Below, in pieces: positions 42,047-51,346 of a DNA stretch of 64,000 nt. The notes under the pieces are model-generated. The model worked only from the letters and a program-made list of their open reading frames with translations, had not been told where the DNA came from and searched no databases. The translations under genes and the position numbers were made by a program. How positions within the stretch are numbered: the first letter of the stretch is position 1; the number at the start of each line of letters is the position of its first letter. The stretch is from G965247775 sp965247775 (lineage in GTDB: Bacteria > Chloroflexota > Dehalococcoidia > Bin125), in contig OZ252031.1 of NCBI GenBank assembly GCA_965247775.1, positions 186,001-250,000 of the forward strand. Direction: 5' to 3'.

Positions 42047-43342
42047 TCAACCGGCGGGGCCGGTGTCGTGTACGGGGGTGGGGTCCGGGGTGGCCGGGGC
42101 GGCCTGGGTCGCGGGGGGCTGGCGGCGGCCCCAGACGAGGTAGACGGCCGTGGCGATGACCGTCATGGCAAGCACCAGGCTGCCCTCGAGGGCGAGCGTT
42201 TCGCGCTCGCCGATGGCGTCGGCGAGGACGCCGATGGGCAGGGCCAGGGTGCCCTGGAGGCCAAAGGCGATGAGTGTCAGGGACATGACGCGGCCGTAGT
42301 AGGCGCGCTCGGTGTTGGCCATGAGCAGGGCGCTGCTGGTGAGCATGAAGCCGGTGAGGCCGGGGCCGAAGACGATCATGGCGACGAGGGCCATGGCGTA
42401 GGAGGAGGCGGTGGCGAGGAGGAAGAAGCCGACAGCGAGGAGGCCGGCGAGGGCGAGCATGATGGACCAGGCGCGCGGTCCGCCGACCTGTCCGGCCAGG
42501 AAGAGATTGAGGAGGAGGCCGGCGCCGGCCTCGACAGCGAGGAGCATGCCCATGTCCTCGGCGTCGCGGTTGAGTTCGTTTTCGAGCAGGCCGGGGAGCA
42601 CGGTCAGGAAGCCGAAGGAGATCATGATGACGCCGATGAAGAGGAGCATGAGGAAGCGCAGAGGGGGCTGGCTGCGGACGTAGCGGAGGCCCTGGAGGAA
42701 CTCGCTGCCGACGGAGCGGCGCTGGTCGGGCGGCGTGCCGGGGGATTCGGGCACGAGCCAGAGCGTGGCCATGACGACGACGATCAGCGACGACATGACG
42801 AGGTAGGTGCCGCCGGGGCCGAGGATGGCGCCGGCGACGAGGAGGCCACCAAGCAATGGGCCGGCGACGCGTCCGATGTTCATGCCGGTCTGCGTCAGGG
42901 CGACGGCGTTGGCGATGAGCTTGGGGCCGACGAGGGTGCCGACGTAGGCCTGGCGGGCGGGCGCAATGAAGGCGAAGGCGGCGCCCATGGTGAAGGTGCC
43001 GAGGGCGAGGAAGGCGATGGTGATGCGGTCGTTGAGGACGAGGAGGCCGAGGGCGAGCATGGCCAGGCCGATGATGGACTGGCCGAGGAGGAGGAGGCGG
43101 CGCTTGGAGACGCGGTCGGCGATGACGCCGCCGAAGGGGCCGACGATGAGGAGGGAGAGGCCGAGGCCGACGTTGACGATGCCGACGGCGCTGTTGTTGC
43201 CCTTGAGGTCGAAGGCGAGGACGGACTGGACGGTGACGCTCATGAAGAAGGCGAGCGCGGTGAGAGAGGCGCCGAGCCAGAGGATGCGGAAGGGGGGGTG
43301 CTGGTAGAGCGCGGCGAAGGAATCGCGGGACCATGAGGTCAT
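42047..43342 (-). CDS. MFS transporter (MFS_3/EntS-like exporter)
   Basis: The 431-residue membrane protein has 12 hydrophobic segments and the MFS loop 2-3 pattern GGVIADRVSKRRLLLLGQ. ARQAYVGTLVGPKLIANAVA and GRVAGPLLGGLLV are typical of the MFS_3 group that includes the enterobactin exporter EntS. The substrate is unknown. ATG 43342 starts MTSWSRDSFAALYQHPPFR, normal for the group. It lies 69 bases downstream of the diiron gene on the same strand's upstream side. Confidence 0.9.
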   Translation of the reverse strand: MTSWSRDSFAALYQHPPFRILWLGASLTALAFFMSVTVQSVLAFDLKGNNSAVGIVNVGLGLSLLIVGPFGGVIADRVSKRRLLLLGQSIIGLAMLALGLLVLNDRITIAFLALGTFTMGAAFAFIAPARQAYVGTLVGPKLIANAVALTQTGMNIGRVAGPLLGGLLVAGAILGPGGTYLVMSSLIVVVMATLWLVPESPGTPPDQRRSVGSEFLQGLRYVRSQPPLRFLMLLFIGVIMISFGFLTVLPGLLENELNRDAEDMGMLLAVEAGAGLLLNLFLAGQVGGPRAWSIMLALAGLLAVGFFLLATASSYAMALVAMIVFGPGLTGFMLTSSALLMANTERAYYGRVMSLTLIAFGLQGTLALPIGVLADAIGERETLALEGSLVLAMTVIATAVYLVWGRRQPPATQAAPATPDPTPVHDTGPAG

Positions 43343-43402
43343 ATCGGCACCCTAGCCGAGGGGGTCGTGATCATGGATTGCGGGGGGCGCGGAGCGAGTG
43401 GG

Positions 43403-44200
43403 TCAGTCCTCCTCGAGCAGGGTGCCGCCGTAGTTTTCCTCGAGAAAGGAGCAGATGCGGATGAAGGCCGCATCGACGGACTCGACGGCGACGAAGAGGT
43501 CGCGGTCCTCGGCGGAGATGACGCCGTGCCGGACCATGGCGTCGAAGTTGATGACGGACTCCCAGTAGCCGCGGCCGTAGAGGACCACGCCCATGCGCTT
43601 GCGCACCTTCTGCGTCTGCATGAGGGTGAGCAGCTCCATCATCTCGTCGATGGTGCCGAAGCCGCCGGGGAAGAAGACGAGCGCCTTGGCGTTGTAGAGG
43701 AAATGGAACTTGCGGACGAAGAAGTAATGGAACTCGAAGGCGAGATCGGGCGTGACGTAGGTGTTGGTGGAGGGCTCGCAGGGGATGCTGATGCCCATGC
43801 CGACGGTGGGGCCGCCGGCCTCCTGGGCACCGCGGTTGGCGGCCTCCATGATACCGGGGCCGCCGCCGCTACAGACGACGAACTGGCTGGCGCTGGGCCG
43901 CTGCAGGCTCCACTCGGTGAGGCGGCGGGCGAGTTCCTGGGCGTCCGTGTAGTAGGAGGCGAGGCGGGCGAGGTTGTCGGGGCCGTCCTGGGCGCGAGCC
44001 GGGTCGGGGATGCGGGCGGAGCCGAAGAAGACGATGGTATCCCGGATGTCGTGGTTGGCGAGGCGATATTGGGGCGCCAGCAGCTCCGCGATCACGCGGA
44101 TCGTGCGGGCCTCGGCGCTGCGCAGGAAGTCGAGATCTTCGTAGGCTTTGCGGGGACCATCGCCGGCGGTGGAGTCCCCAGGCTCGGGCACGGGTCGCAT
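43403..44200 (-). CDS. LOG-family protein (TIGR00730, nucleotide 5'-monophosphate phosphoribohydrolase)
   Basis: The 265-residue Rossmann-like protein has the LOG motif FFPGGFGTIDEMMELLTLMQ and CSGGGPGIMEAANRGAQEAG, which bind the nucleotide and hold the catalytic Glu and Arg. LOG proteins cleave nucleoside monophosphates (AMP, or cytokinin nucleotides in plants and some bacteria). In free-living bacteria the physiological substrate is uncertain. It has a long N-terminal helix region of about 45 residues. Confidence 0.9.
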   Translation of the reverse strand: MRPVPEPGDSTAGDGPRKAYEDLDFLRSAEARTIRVIAELLAPQYRLANHDIRDTIVFFGSARIPDPARAQDGPDNLARLASYYTDAQELARRLTEWSLQRPSASQFVVCSGGGPGIMEAANRGAQEAGGPTVGMGISIPCEPSTNTYVTPDLAFEFHYFFVRKFHFLYNAKALVFFPGGFGTIDEMMELLTLMQTQKVRKRMGVVLYGRGYWESVINFDAMVRHGVISAEDRDLFVAVESVDAAFIRICSFLEENYGGTLLEED

Positions 44201-44296
44201 GGGATCAGCATAGGCAGGCGCGACGGAGGGCGGCGTCGGGGCGCGGAGGCCGGGCGCTCAGGGGTGGCCCGCCCCCGCAGGGGCTACCATTGCGGC

Positions 44297-44851
44297 GTGC
44301 CCGAGCAATACGTCGCCTCCGATAAGCGCAGCGGGGTTGAAGTCGCCGTGACGGGGGAGTTCCCGCCGCATCCCGACGACCGGATGCGGATCGCGCGGAC
44401 GACGACGCTGTTCACGCGGCTGACGTCGACGCTGCTGGGGATGGAGAGCGAGGCGGAGCGCCGGGCGGGTTTTCGCGCGGTGGAGACGCAGTTGGAGTTG
44501 GCAGAGGCGCTGATCCGCCGGGACGCGGCGGACGTGCGGCGTTTGGTGCGGCAGACCATCGAGAGCATGGGCGTGACGACGGAGCAGCTGGAGGATCTGG
44601 CGCGCCAGTTACACCAGTTGAGCGGCCTGGACGAGAGCACCGCGGAGGAGATCATGCGAGCGCTGGGGTTGGACCGGGGGCCGGACGACGCTGGGCCGAC
44701 GGCCGAGCAATCGGACTGGCCGCCCCCGCCCGAGGCGCGGGGCGCCGATCCGGCGGACGGGAGCCCTCCAGACGAGAGCGCGCCCAAGGGATCCGGGGAG
44801 GGGGAGGCGGGCGAGGGGGCGGAGGGGAACCCGCCCCCGGCGCCTACGTGA
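44297..44851 (+). CDS. Hypothetical protein with acidic low-complexity tail
   Basis: The 184-residue protein from GTG 44297 has a helical core (residues about 35-125, FTRLTSTLLGMESEAERRAG, LRRDAADVRRLV-like, LEDLARQLHQLSGLDESTAE). A Pro/Gly/Glu/Ala-rich disordered tail follows to the end. No membrane segment or known motif is seen. I do not recognise the family. Confidence 0.55.
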   Translation: MPEQYVASDKRSGVEVAVTGEFPPHPDDRMRIARTTTLFTRLTSTLLGMESEAERRAGFRAVETQLELAEALIRRDAADVRRLVRQTIESMGVTTEQLEDLARQLHQLSGLDESTAEEIMRALGLDRGPDDAGPTAEQSDWPPPPEARGADPADGSPPDESAPKGSGEGEAGEGAEGNPPPAPT

Positions 44852-44929
44852 TCTCCGGCCGGCCGGCTCTGGTTGCACGCCGCTGGGGCGGCGTCGCCCT
44901 CCCCTGGGGGCGCAGTGAGGGAGCGTTCG

Positions 44930-45811
44930 ATGCGAGTGGTGGTTACGGGCGCGAGCGGGATGCTAGGCGGGGCCCTGACGGCGGCACTGACGGGGCGCGG
45001 CGACACGGTAACGGGCATCAGCCGGGACCCCACGCAGGCGAGGGCGCTGGCGGGGGTGGATTGGCGTGGCTGGGGGGAGATCGAGGGGGTGGTGGAGGGC
45101 GCCGGCGCCGTCGTGCATCTGGCCGGGGCGGGGGTGGCGGACAAACGCTGGAGCGCGAGCCGCAAGCAGGAGCTGCGGGATAGCCGCATTGGGACGGGGC
45201 GGCGGGTGGTGGAGGCGATCCGCGGTGCGGAGGCCAAGCCCGCGGTTCTCGTGACGATTTCGGCGAGCGGCTACTACGGATCGCGGGGGGACGATGTGCT
45301 GGGGGAGGAGGAGCCGCCGGGCGACGATTTCCTGGCGCGGCTCTGCGTGGATTGGGAGGCGGCGGCGGCCGACGCAGGGGTGCGCACGGTGATTCTGCGG
45401 ATGGGGGTGGTGCTGGCGCGGGAATCGGGTGCGCTGACGAAGATGCTGCTGCCGTTCAAGCTGGGGCTGGGTGGGCCGGTTGGGCGGGGGCGGCAATATC
45501 TGCCCTGGATTCATCGGGACGACGCGGTGGGCATCCTGCTTCTTGCGATCGATGGGGAGGAAGTGGCGGGGGCGATCAACGCGGTCGCGCCGCAGGCGGT
45601 GACGAACGCGGAGTTCAGCAAGACGCTGGCCCGGGTCCTGCGTCGGCCGGCCTTGCTGCGGGTGCCGCCGGTGCTGCTGCGGCTGCAGCTGGGGGAGGGG
45701 GCGGGCGTGGTGACCTCGAGCCAGCGGGCCAGCGCGGAGCGGATCGTGGGGCTGGGGTACACGTTCCGGCATGCGGAGATGGAGGAGGCGCTGCGCGATC
45801 TGCTGCGCTAG
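44930..45811 (+). CDS. TIGR01777-family NAD(P)-binding epimerase-like protein
   Basis: The 293-residue extended-SDR-like protein begins VVVTGASGMLGGALTAAL and shows VVHLAGAGVADKRWSASRKQ, ISASGYYGSRGDDVLGEEEP, DWEAAAADAGVRTVILRMGV and YLPWIHRDDAVGILL, the signature set of TIGR01777 (YfcH/SulA-like). The C-terminal DUF1731 segment with RVPPVLLRLQLGEGAGVVTS is present. The function is unknown, possibly a nucleotide-sugar or cell-division related role. ATG 44930 is preceded by GAGGGAG. Confidence 0.88.
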   Translation: MRVVVTGASGMLGGALTAALTGRGDTVTGISRDPTQARALAGVDWRGWGEIEGVVEGAGAVVHLAGAGVADKRWSASRKQELRDSRIGTGRRVVEAIRGAEAKPAVLVTISASGYYGSRGDDVLGEEEPPGDDFLARLCVDWEAAAADAGVRTVILRMGVVLARESGALTKMLLPFKLGLGGPVGRGRQYLPWIHRDDAVGILLLAIDGEEVAGAINAVAPQAVTNAEFSKTLARVLRRPALLRVPPVLLRLQLGEGAGVVTSSQRASAERIVGLGYTFRHAEMEEALRDLLR

Positions 45812-45921
45812 CCTGAATCCACTGCCTCTCCACCAGTCGCGAGCCCTATCCACGGACCCCGTTCCCCACGGTTGACCCGGTCCGGGGCGGTCGATGGGCA
45901 GGAGGCTCCGGAGGGAGGGGC

Positions 45922-47097
45922 ATGGCAGGCGAGATCGTGCTGCGCTATGGCCTGAATCCGCACCAAACCCCGGCGCGGGCGATCGTGGTGGGGGAGGGTC
46001 CGGGGCCGTTCGAGGTACTGAACGGAGCGCCGGGCTACATCAATCTGCTGGACGCGATCAGCGCGTGGCAGCTGGTGTGCGAATTGCGCGCGACGCTGGG
46101 CGAGTCGGCGGCGGCGAGCTTCAAGCATGTCAGCCCGGCGGGGGCGGCGATCGGTCGGCCGCTGAGCGATTCGTTGAGGCGCGCCTATCAGGTGGAGGGG
46201 CGGGAACTCTCGCCGGTGGCGACGGCGTACGTGCGGGCGCGGGGCGGCGACCTGGTGTCGTCGTACGGGGACTTCGCAGCGGTGAGCGATCGGGTGGATG
46301 CGTCGCTGGCGGGGGTGCTGCGGCGAGAGGTGTCGGACGGGATCGTGGCGCCGGCCTACGACGAGGCAGCGCTGGAGATCCTGCGGGCCAAGAAGGGCGG
46401 CGCGTACCTGGTGTTGCAGGCCGACCCCGCCTTCACGCCGCCGCCGTTGGAGTCGCGGACGACGTTCGGGCTGACGCTGGAGGAGCCGATCGACACGGCG
46501 CCGATTACGCCGGCGCTGCTGAAGAACGTGGTGACGATGTCGGGTGAGTTCCCACCGGAGGCGGTGCGCGACTTGATGGTGGCGACGATCGCGCTGCGCT
46601 ACACGCAGTCCAACTCCGTCTGTCTGGCGGCGGAGGGGCAGGTGATCGGGCTGGGGGCGGGGCAGCAGTCGCGGATCCACTGCACGCGCATCGCGTGCGG
46701 GAAGGCGGACCGCTGGATGCTGCAGCAGCATTCACGGGTGCTGGCGCTGCCCTTGGGGGAGGGGATGAAACGGCCGGAGCGGTTCACGGCGCGGGAGCAG
46801 TTCATCGCCTGGGGGGAGCTGTCGGAGCCGGAGCGCGCGCACCTGCGGAGCCAGTTCACGGAGGCGGTGGAGCCACTCAGCGCCGGGGAGCGGGCGGGGT
46901 GGATTGGCGGCTTCAGGACGGTGCTCAGCCACGACGCGTTCATGCCCTTCCGCGACAACATCGATCGGGCCCAGGCGAGCGCGGTGCGCTACGTGCTGCA
47001 GCCGGGGGGTTCGATCGCGGACGAGGGCGTCACAGCGGCCGCGAATGCGTACGGCATGACGATGGCTCTCTCGGGCCTGCGGCTGTTCCGTCACTGA
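45922..47097 (+). CDS. purH: AICAR transformylase, stand-alone (PurH formyltransferase domain only)
   Basis: The 391-residue protein matches the AICAR formyltransferase part of PurH, which adds the last carbon of the purine ring with 10-formyl-THF: LRYGLNPHQTPARA, NGAPGYINLLDAISAWQLV, AAASFKHVSPAGAAIG, LRYTQSNSVCLAAEGQVIGLG and GEGMKRPERFTAREQF. The IMP cyclohydrolase domain that PurH normally has at its N-terminus is absent. The next gene, overlapping by 1-3 bases (TGATG), encodes a PurO-type cyclohydrolase that would supply the missing step. Confidence 0.92.
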   Translation: MAGEIVLRYGLNPHQTPARAIVVGEGPGPFEVLNGAPGYINLLDAISAWQLVCELRATLGESAAASFKHVSPAGAAIGRPLSDSLRRAYQVEGRELSPVATAYVRARGGDLVSSYGDFAAVSDRVDASLAGVLRREVSDGIVAPAYDEAALEILRAKKGGAYLVLQADPAFTPPPLESRTTFGLTLEEPIDTAPITPALLKNVVTMSGEFPPEAVRDLMVATIALRYTQSNSVCLAAEGQVIGLGAGQQSRIHCTRIACGKADRWMLQQHSRVLALPLGEGMKRPERFTAREQFIAWGELSEPERAHLRSQFTEAVEPLSAGERAGWIGGFRTVLSHDAFMPFRDNIDRAQASAVRYVLQPGGSIADEGVTAAANAYGMTMALSGLRLFRH

Positions 47098-47849
47098 TGG
47101 CGGCCCCGGATCTGGCGGCGATCGCGGCCGGGAACCTGCAACGGCAGCTGCGGGAGAATCGCTATCCGGGGCGGGGGCTGGTGCTGGGCCGGAGCGCGGA
47201 TGGGGCGGCTTGGCTGCAGGTCTACTGGATCATGGGCCGGAGCGAGAACAGCCGGAACCGGCGCTTCGTGGCGGAGGGGACGACGCTGCGCACGGAGGCG
47301 GTGGATGCCTCGAAGGTGGTGGACGCGCGGCTGATCATCTACGAGGCGATGCTGGAGCTGCCGGACGTGTACGTGGTGGGCAACGGGGATCAGACGCGGA
47401 CGGTGGTGGCGACGCTGGCGGCGGGGGGGACGTTCGAGGAGGCGCTGGCGGGGCGGGAGCGGGAGGACGACGCGCCGAACTACACGCCGCGGATCAGCGG
47501 GCTGATCGACTTGCGCGGGCACACGCACGGCGCTCCGCCGGTCCTGGCGCTGAGCATCCTGCGGGCGAGCGATGCGGATGCGACGGAGACCGATCGGACG
47601 ACGGTGCGGCCGGCGTCGCCGCCGCCGGGGCTGGGGCTGGGACTGACGACCTACACGGGCGACGGGGATCCGCTGCCGCCGTTCCGGGGCGATCCGCTGT
47701 GGCTGCCGCTGCAGGGCGGTGCGGGGCACGTGCTGGCGACGTACTGGGAGGCGCTCGACGGGGAGAACCGGGTGGCACTGGCGGTGAAGACGATCCCGGT
47801 GGGGGGCGGGCGGGGGAGCATCCTGGTGCGGAACGCGGAGGGGGATTGA
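47097..47849 (+). CDS. purO: IMP cyclohydrolase, PurO type
   Basis: The 250-residue protein matches the PurO/IMP_cyclohyd (Ntn-hydrolase fold) family first known from archaea: RENRYPGRGLVLGRSADG, YWIMGRSENSRNRRF, VDARLIIYEAMLELPDVYVV, GNGDQTRTVV, GGTFEEALAGREREDDAPNY and TPRISGLIDL. It closes FAICAR to IMP. ATG 47097 shares bases with the stop of the transformylase gene, so the two are coupled and together replace bifunctional PurH. Confidence 0.9.
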   Translation: MAAPDLAAIAAGNLQRQLRENRYPGRGLVLGRSADGAAWLQVYWIMGRSENSRNRRFVAEGTTLRTEAVDASKVVDARLIIYEAMLELPDVYVVGNGDQTRTVVATLAAGGTFEEALAGREREDDAPNYTPRISGLIDLRGHTHGAPPVLALSILRASDADATETDRTTVRPASPPPGLGLGLTTYTGDGDPLPPFRGDPLWLPLQGGAGHVLATYWEALDGENRVALAVKTIPVGGGRGSILVRNAEGD

Positions 47850-47866
47850 GGCGGTGGCCCAGGGCC

Positions 47867-48619
47867 TCAGATGAGGGGCCAGGGGTAAGGGCGGCGCCAG
47901 TCGGGGGGGTGGGGGAAGGTGCGCGCATGCAGGATCTCGGCGGCGCGGACGAGGAGCTGGCCGAGTTCGCTCTCACTGAGGTGCGGCGCGAGGTCGCGCC
48001 AGAGTTGGGAGGGTGGGGTGAGGGTGGCGAGGAAGGCGTCGATGTCCGCGAGGAGGGGTTCGGGGACGGGCTCGCCGGCGTAGTCCCAGATGACCGTGCG
48101 CAGCTTCTCCTCGACGTGGAAAGAGAGAGCGTTGTCGATGCCCCAGAGGTGGCCGCCCGGGCCCTGCAGGACGTGGCCGCCCTTGCGGTCGGCGTTGTTG
48201 GTAAGCCAGTCGAAGGCGGCGAAGCGGCGCATGGCCTCGGGGTGGTCGTCGCGGAGGTCGAAGAAGGTGCAGCCGTGGTCGGTGGCGATGAAGGCCTGAA
48301 CGGAGCCGGGGCCGTGGGGAAGGCCCTCGGCGCGGAGCACGGTGGGCGGCACGAGTCCCCAGCCGAGGGCGGCGCTGACGAGGAAGCTGGCGACCTCGCG
48401 CTGGTAGATGTCGGGGGGGAAGTCCCAGAGGGGGGCCTCGCCGCGGGCGGGCTTGTAGACGGCATAGCCGGGGCCGGCGTCGCTGTCCCGGAGGGCGACG
48501 AGGAAGACGTAGTTGGAGGCGGAGGGGATGAGGCCCGTGTCTTCCACGGCCGCCTCCCGGAGGAGGCGCTCGATGTCGGGGCGCTGGGGGTCCCAGGAGG
48601 TCTGTGGGAAGCGGTCCAT
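47867..48619 (-). CDS. SCO1664-family protein
   Basis: The 250-residue protein shows YKPARGEAPLWDFPPDIYQR, EVASFLVSAALGWGLVPPTV, FDWLTNNADRKGGHVL and HLWGIDNALSFHVEEKLRT, the SCO1664 pattern known from actinobacteria and Chloroflexota and resembling PI3/4-kinase-like folds (DRKGGHVL then GIDNAL as catalytic and metal loops). A kinase-type activity is a guess. It converges with purO, 17 bases apart. Confidence 0.82.
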   Translation of the reverse strand: MDRFPQTSWDPQRPDIERLLREAAVEDTGLIPSASNYVFLVALRDSDAGPGYAVYKPARGEAPLWDFPPDIYQREVASFLVSAALGWGLVPPTVLRAEGLPHGPGSVQAFIATDHGCTFFDLRDDHPEAMRRFAAFDWLTNNADRKGGHVLQGPGGHLWGIDNALSFHVEEKLRTVIWDYAGEPVPEPLLADIDAFLATLTPPSQLWRDLAPHLSESELGQLLVRAAEILHARTFPHPPDWRRPYPWPLI

Positions 48620-48699
48620 GCCGGTCCGTGGGCGGTGCGGCCGGCCCGGCGCCGGCGGCCGGGGATCATCGTACCGCCCGGGGGCGTGCGGCCCCGAAA

Positions 48700-51270
48700 C
48701 TAGCCGGCGGCGTATTCGCGGCAGGCCTTGGCGCGCTCGATCTCGTCGAGGGCCTCGCGGAGGTTGCGACGCAGGAGCCGTTCGTCGTTGTTGAGGGAGT
48801 CGAGGACGGCGTTGGTGCGGCCGATCACGTCTTCAGTGGGGAGGTGGCCGGGGTAGAGGGCGCTGAAGTAGGTGGTGGCGAAGTCCTTGTCGCGGCTGTG
48901 GAAGATGGAGCGGACTTCGGCGAAGAAGCGGGTCACGTAGCCGGCGAGGAGGTTCTGTTGGTGCTGCCACCAAAAGCCCTGCATGGCGGCGCGGAGGATG
49001 TGGAGGGAGGAGTCCCGGTCGGCGCTAAAGCGGGCCCAGGCGGCGGCCTTCCGGTCCGGGTCCGGGACGGCCGTGCGAGCGGACTCGGTGGCGCGGGCGG
49101 CGCGGTCGCTGGCGTCGCCGGTCTGCTCGGCCGCGAGGCGCGCTTCGGCATCGGGCAGGCCGTAGGCCTGGGCCTTGACGACGAGGGACCAGCGCATGTC
49201 CTGGTCGAGGCTGAAGCCGTCGACGCCGGTGCCCTCGTCGACGAGGCGCCAGGCGCGGGCGACGGCGTCCGGCTCCTGCGCGGCGGCGATGAGGGCGCGG
49301 GTCCAGGTGATGCGCAGGTCCTGGTTGTCCACGCTGCGCAGCTGGGTCAGGGCGAGATCGAAGAGGGCGCGGGCCTCACTGAGGCGTCGGTCTGCGGGGA
49401 CGTAGCTGCCGATGGCGAGGCCGGCGTGGGCAAGGGTGCTGCTGACGAGTTCGAGGGCCTCCTCCCGCGGCAGCTTGTCACGCACGAGCGCGAGCCAGTC
49501 GGTGGAGGGGAATTGGCGGTCGCGGACCATCTCCCAAAGCGTCTGCCAGAGCTGAAGGCGGAGGAGCGGATCATCGAAGCGGTGGAGACGGTCGCGGACG
49601 AAGGCGAGGGAGGTGTCGTCGAGGGCGACCTTGGCGTAGCCGTGGTCGTCGTAGTTGGGGAAGAGGGCGGTGGGGGCCGGACGGCCGGCGAGCGCGGGCA
49701 GGGGGGTGTGCTCGCCGTCGATGTCGATGGGCAGGACGCCGCGCAGGGTGGGGTCACCGCCGGAGTCCGCGTCGAAGACGGCGATGTCGACGCGGTGGGG
49801 GCGCAGGGTGGGATGCGCGCCGGGCGCGGCTTGCGCGACGACGGCGGCCGTGACGGACGGCCCGGCGGTGTCCCAGCGCGCTTGCAGTGTGTTGAGGCCG
49901 GCCGTCTCAAGCCAGAGGTGGGACCAGCGGCCGAGGTCGCGCCCGGCGCCCTGCTCGAGCGCGGCCAGGAAGTCCGTCAGGGTGGTGTTGTCCCAGGCGT
50001 GGGTGCGGAAGTAGTGGCGCATGCCCTCGCGGAAGCCGTCGGGGCCGATGGCGGCGACGAGCTGCTTGAGGACGGAGGCGCCCTTGCCGTAGGTGATGCC
50101 GTCGAAGTTGAGGAAGGTGGCGTCGGTGTCGGGGACGTCGCTGGAGATGGGGTGGGTGGTGACGAGTTGGTCCTGCTCGTAGGCCCAGGCCTTCATGCGC
50201 GCGTTGAACGCGGACCAGGCGCCGGGCCGGAAGCGCGTGGCCTCATGCAGGGCGAGGTAGGCCATGTAGGTGGCGAAGCTCTCGTTGAGCCAGAGGTCGC
50301 CCCACCAGCGCATGGTGACGAGGTCGCCGAACCACATATGGGCCATCTCATGGAGGACGACCTCGGCGCGGTTGAGGCGCTGGAGGTCGGTGGGGGGGTC
50401 GCGGAAGACCATGCGCTCGCTGAAGGTGACGGCGCCGGCGTTCTCCATAGCGCCGAAGTTGAACTCGGGCACGAAGAGCTGGTCGTACTTGCCGAAGGGG
50501 TAGGGGAAGTCGAAGAAGTCCGCGAAGAAGGTGAGGCCTTGCTTGGAGACCTGGAAGAACTCGTCGGGGTCCATGTGGGGGGCGAGGGACTCGCGGCAGA
50601 AGACGCGGAGGGGGATGTCGCCGTGGGCGTCCTCGAAGACGTGGAAGGGTCCCGCGACGAGGGCGAGCAGGTAGGGGCTGAGGAGCGCGGATTGATCGAA
50701 TTCGTGCACCGTGCGCGCGTCGTCGGCGGGAGCGCGGGCGGCCATGGGGGCATTCGAGACGACCTGCCATTCGTCGGGCGCGGCCACGCGCAGGCGATAG
50801 CGGGCTTTGAGGTCGGGCTGGTCGAAGCAGGGGAGAAGGCGGTGGGCCTCGAAGGGCTCGAACTGGGTGAAGAGGTACTCGGCGCCGTCTTGCGGATCCT
50901 GGAAGTGGTGCAGGCCGACGCCGGTCTTGTCGTAGGCGTTGCGGTAGACGGTGCGGACGACGTTGGCGTCGCGGAGGAGGGCGCCGTCGAGGTGGAGACG
51001 GTTGGCGGCCCAGCGGACGCCGCTCGCCTCGCGGATGTCGCGGTCGTTGACGTCGAGGCGCTGAATCTCCAGGCCGGTGAAGTCGAGGAAGAGGCCGGCC
51101 GCCGGGTCGCGGAGCCGGAAGCGGATGGTGGCGTCGCCCTCATACTCGGCCGCGTGCGCGCGCAGGGAGAGGGCGAGGTCGTATTCGACGTCGTAGACGC
51201 GGGCCGCCCGCGCGACGGCCTCCTCGCGGCTGAGGAGATTGGGGCCGGAGGGATCGTCGTGGGTGATCAT
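48700..51270 (-). CDS. pepN: Aminopeptidase N (M1 family)
   Basis: The 856-residue zinc aminopeptidase has the substrate N-terminus motif FGAMENAGAVTF, the zinc motif HEMAHMWFGD with the third ligand Glu in DLWLNESFATYMAYLAL, and the usual N-terminal beta domain (DPAAGLFLDFTG) and long helical C-terminus. It trims N-terminal residues from peptides in the cytoplasm. ATG 51270 (MITHDDPSGPNLLSREEAVA) has GGAG upstream. No signal peptide is seen. Confidence 0.95.
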   Translation of the reverse strand: MITHDDPSGPNLLSREEAVARAARVYDVEYDLALSLRAHAAEYEGDATIRFRLRDPAAGLFLDFTGLEIQRLDVNDRDIREASGVRWAANRLHLDGALLRDANVVRTVYRNAYDKTGVGLHHFQDPQDGAEYLFTQFEPFEAHRLLPCFDQPDLKARYRLRVAAPDEWQVVSNAPMAARAPADDARTVHEFDQSALLSPYLLALVAGPFHVFEDAHGDIPLRVFCRESLAPHMDPDEFFQVSKQGLTFFADFFDFPYPFGKYDQLFVPEFNFGAMENAGAVTFSERMVFRDPPTDLQRLNRAEVVLHEMAHMWFGDLVTMRWWGDLWLNESFATYMAYLALHEATRFRPGAWSAFNARMKAWAYEQDQLVTTHPISSDVPDTDATFLNFDGITYGKGASVLKQLVAAIGPDGFREGMRHYFRTHAWDNTTLTDFLAALEQGAGRDLGRWSHLWLETAGLNTLQARWDTAGPSVTAAVVAQAAPGAHPTLRPHRVDIAVFDADSGGDPTLRGVLPIDIDGEHTPLPALAGRPAPTALFPNYDDHGYAKVALDDTSLAFVRDRLHRFDDPLLRLQLWQTLWEMVRDRQFPSTDWLALVRDKLPREEALELVSSTLAHAGLAIGSYVPADRRLSEARALFDLALTQLRSVDNQDLRITWTRALIAAAQEPDAVARAWRLVDEGTGVDGFSLDQDMRWSLVVKAQAYGLPDAEARLAAEQTGDASDRAARATESARTAVPDPDRKAAAWARFSADRDSSLHILRAAMQGFWWQHQQNLLAGYVTRFFAEVRSIFHSRDKDFATTYFSALYPGHLPTEDVIGRTNAVLDSLNNDERLLRRNLREALDEIERAKACREYAAG

Positions 51271-51346
51271 CGGGGCCAGCTCCGTCGGTTCTGCCGTGCG
51301 CGAGTATATCGAGCGGGGCGGAGCGAGGGCGGGCGGCGGGAGGCGT

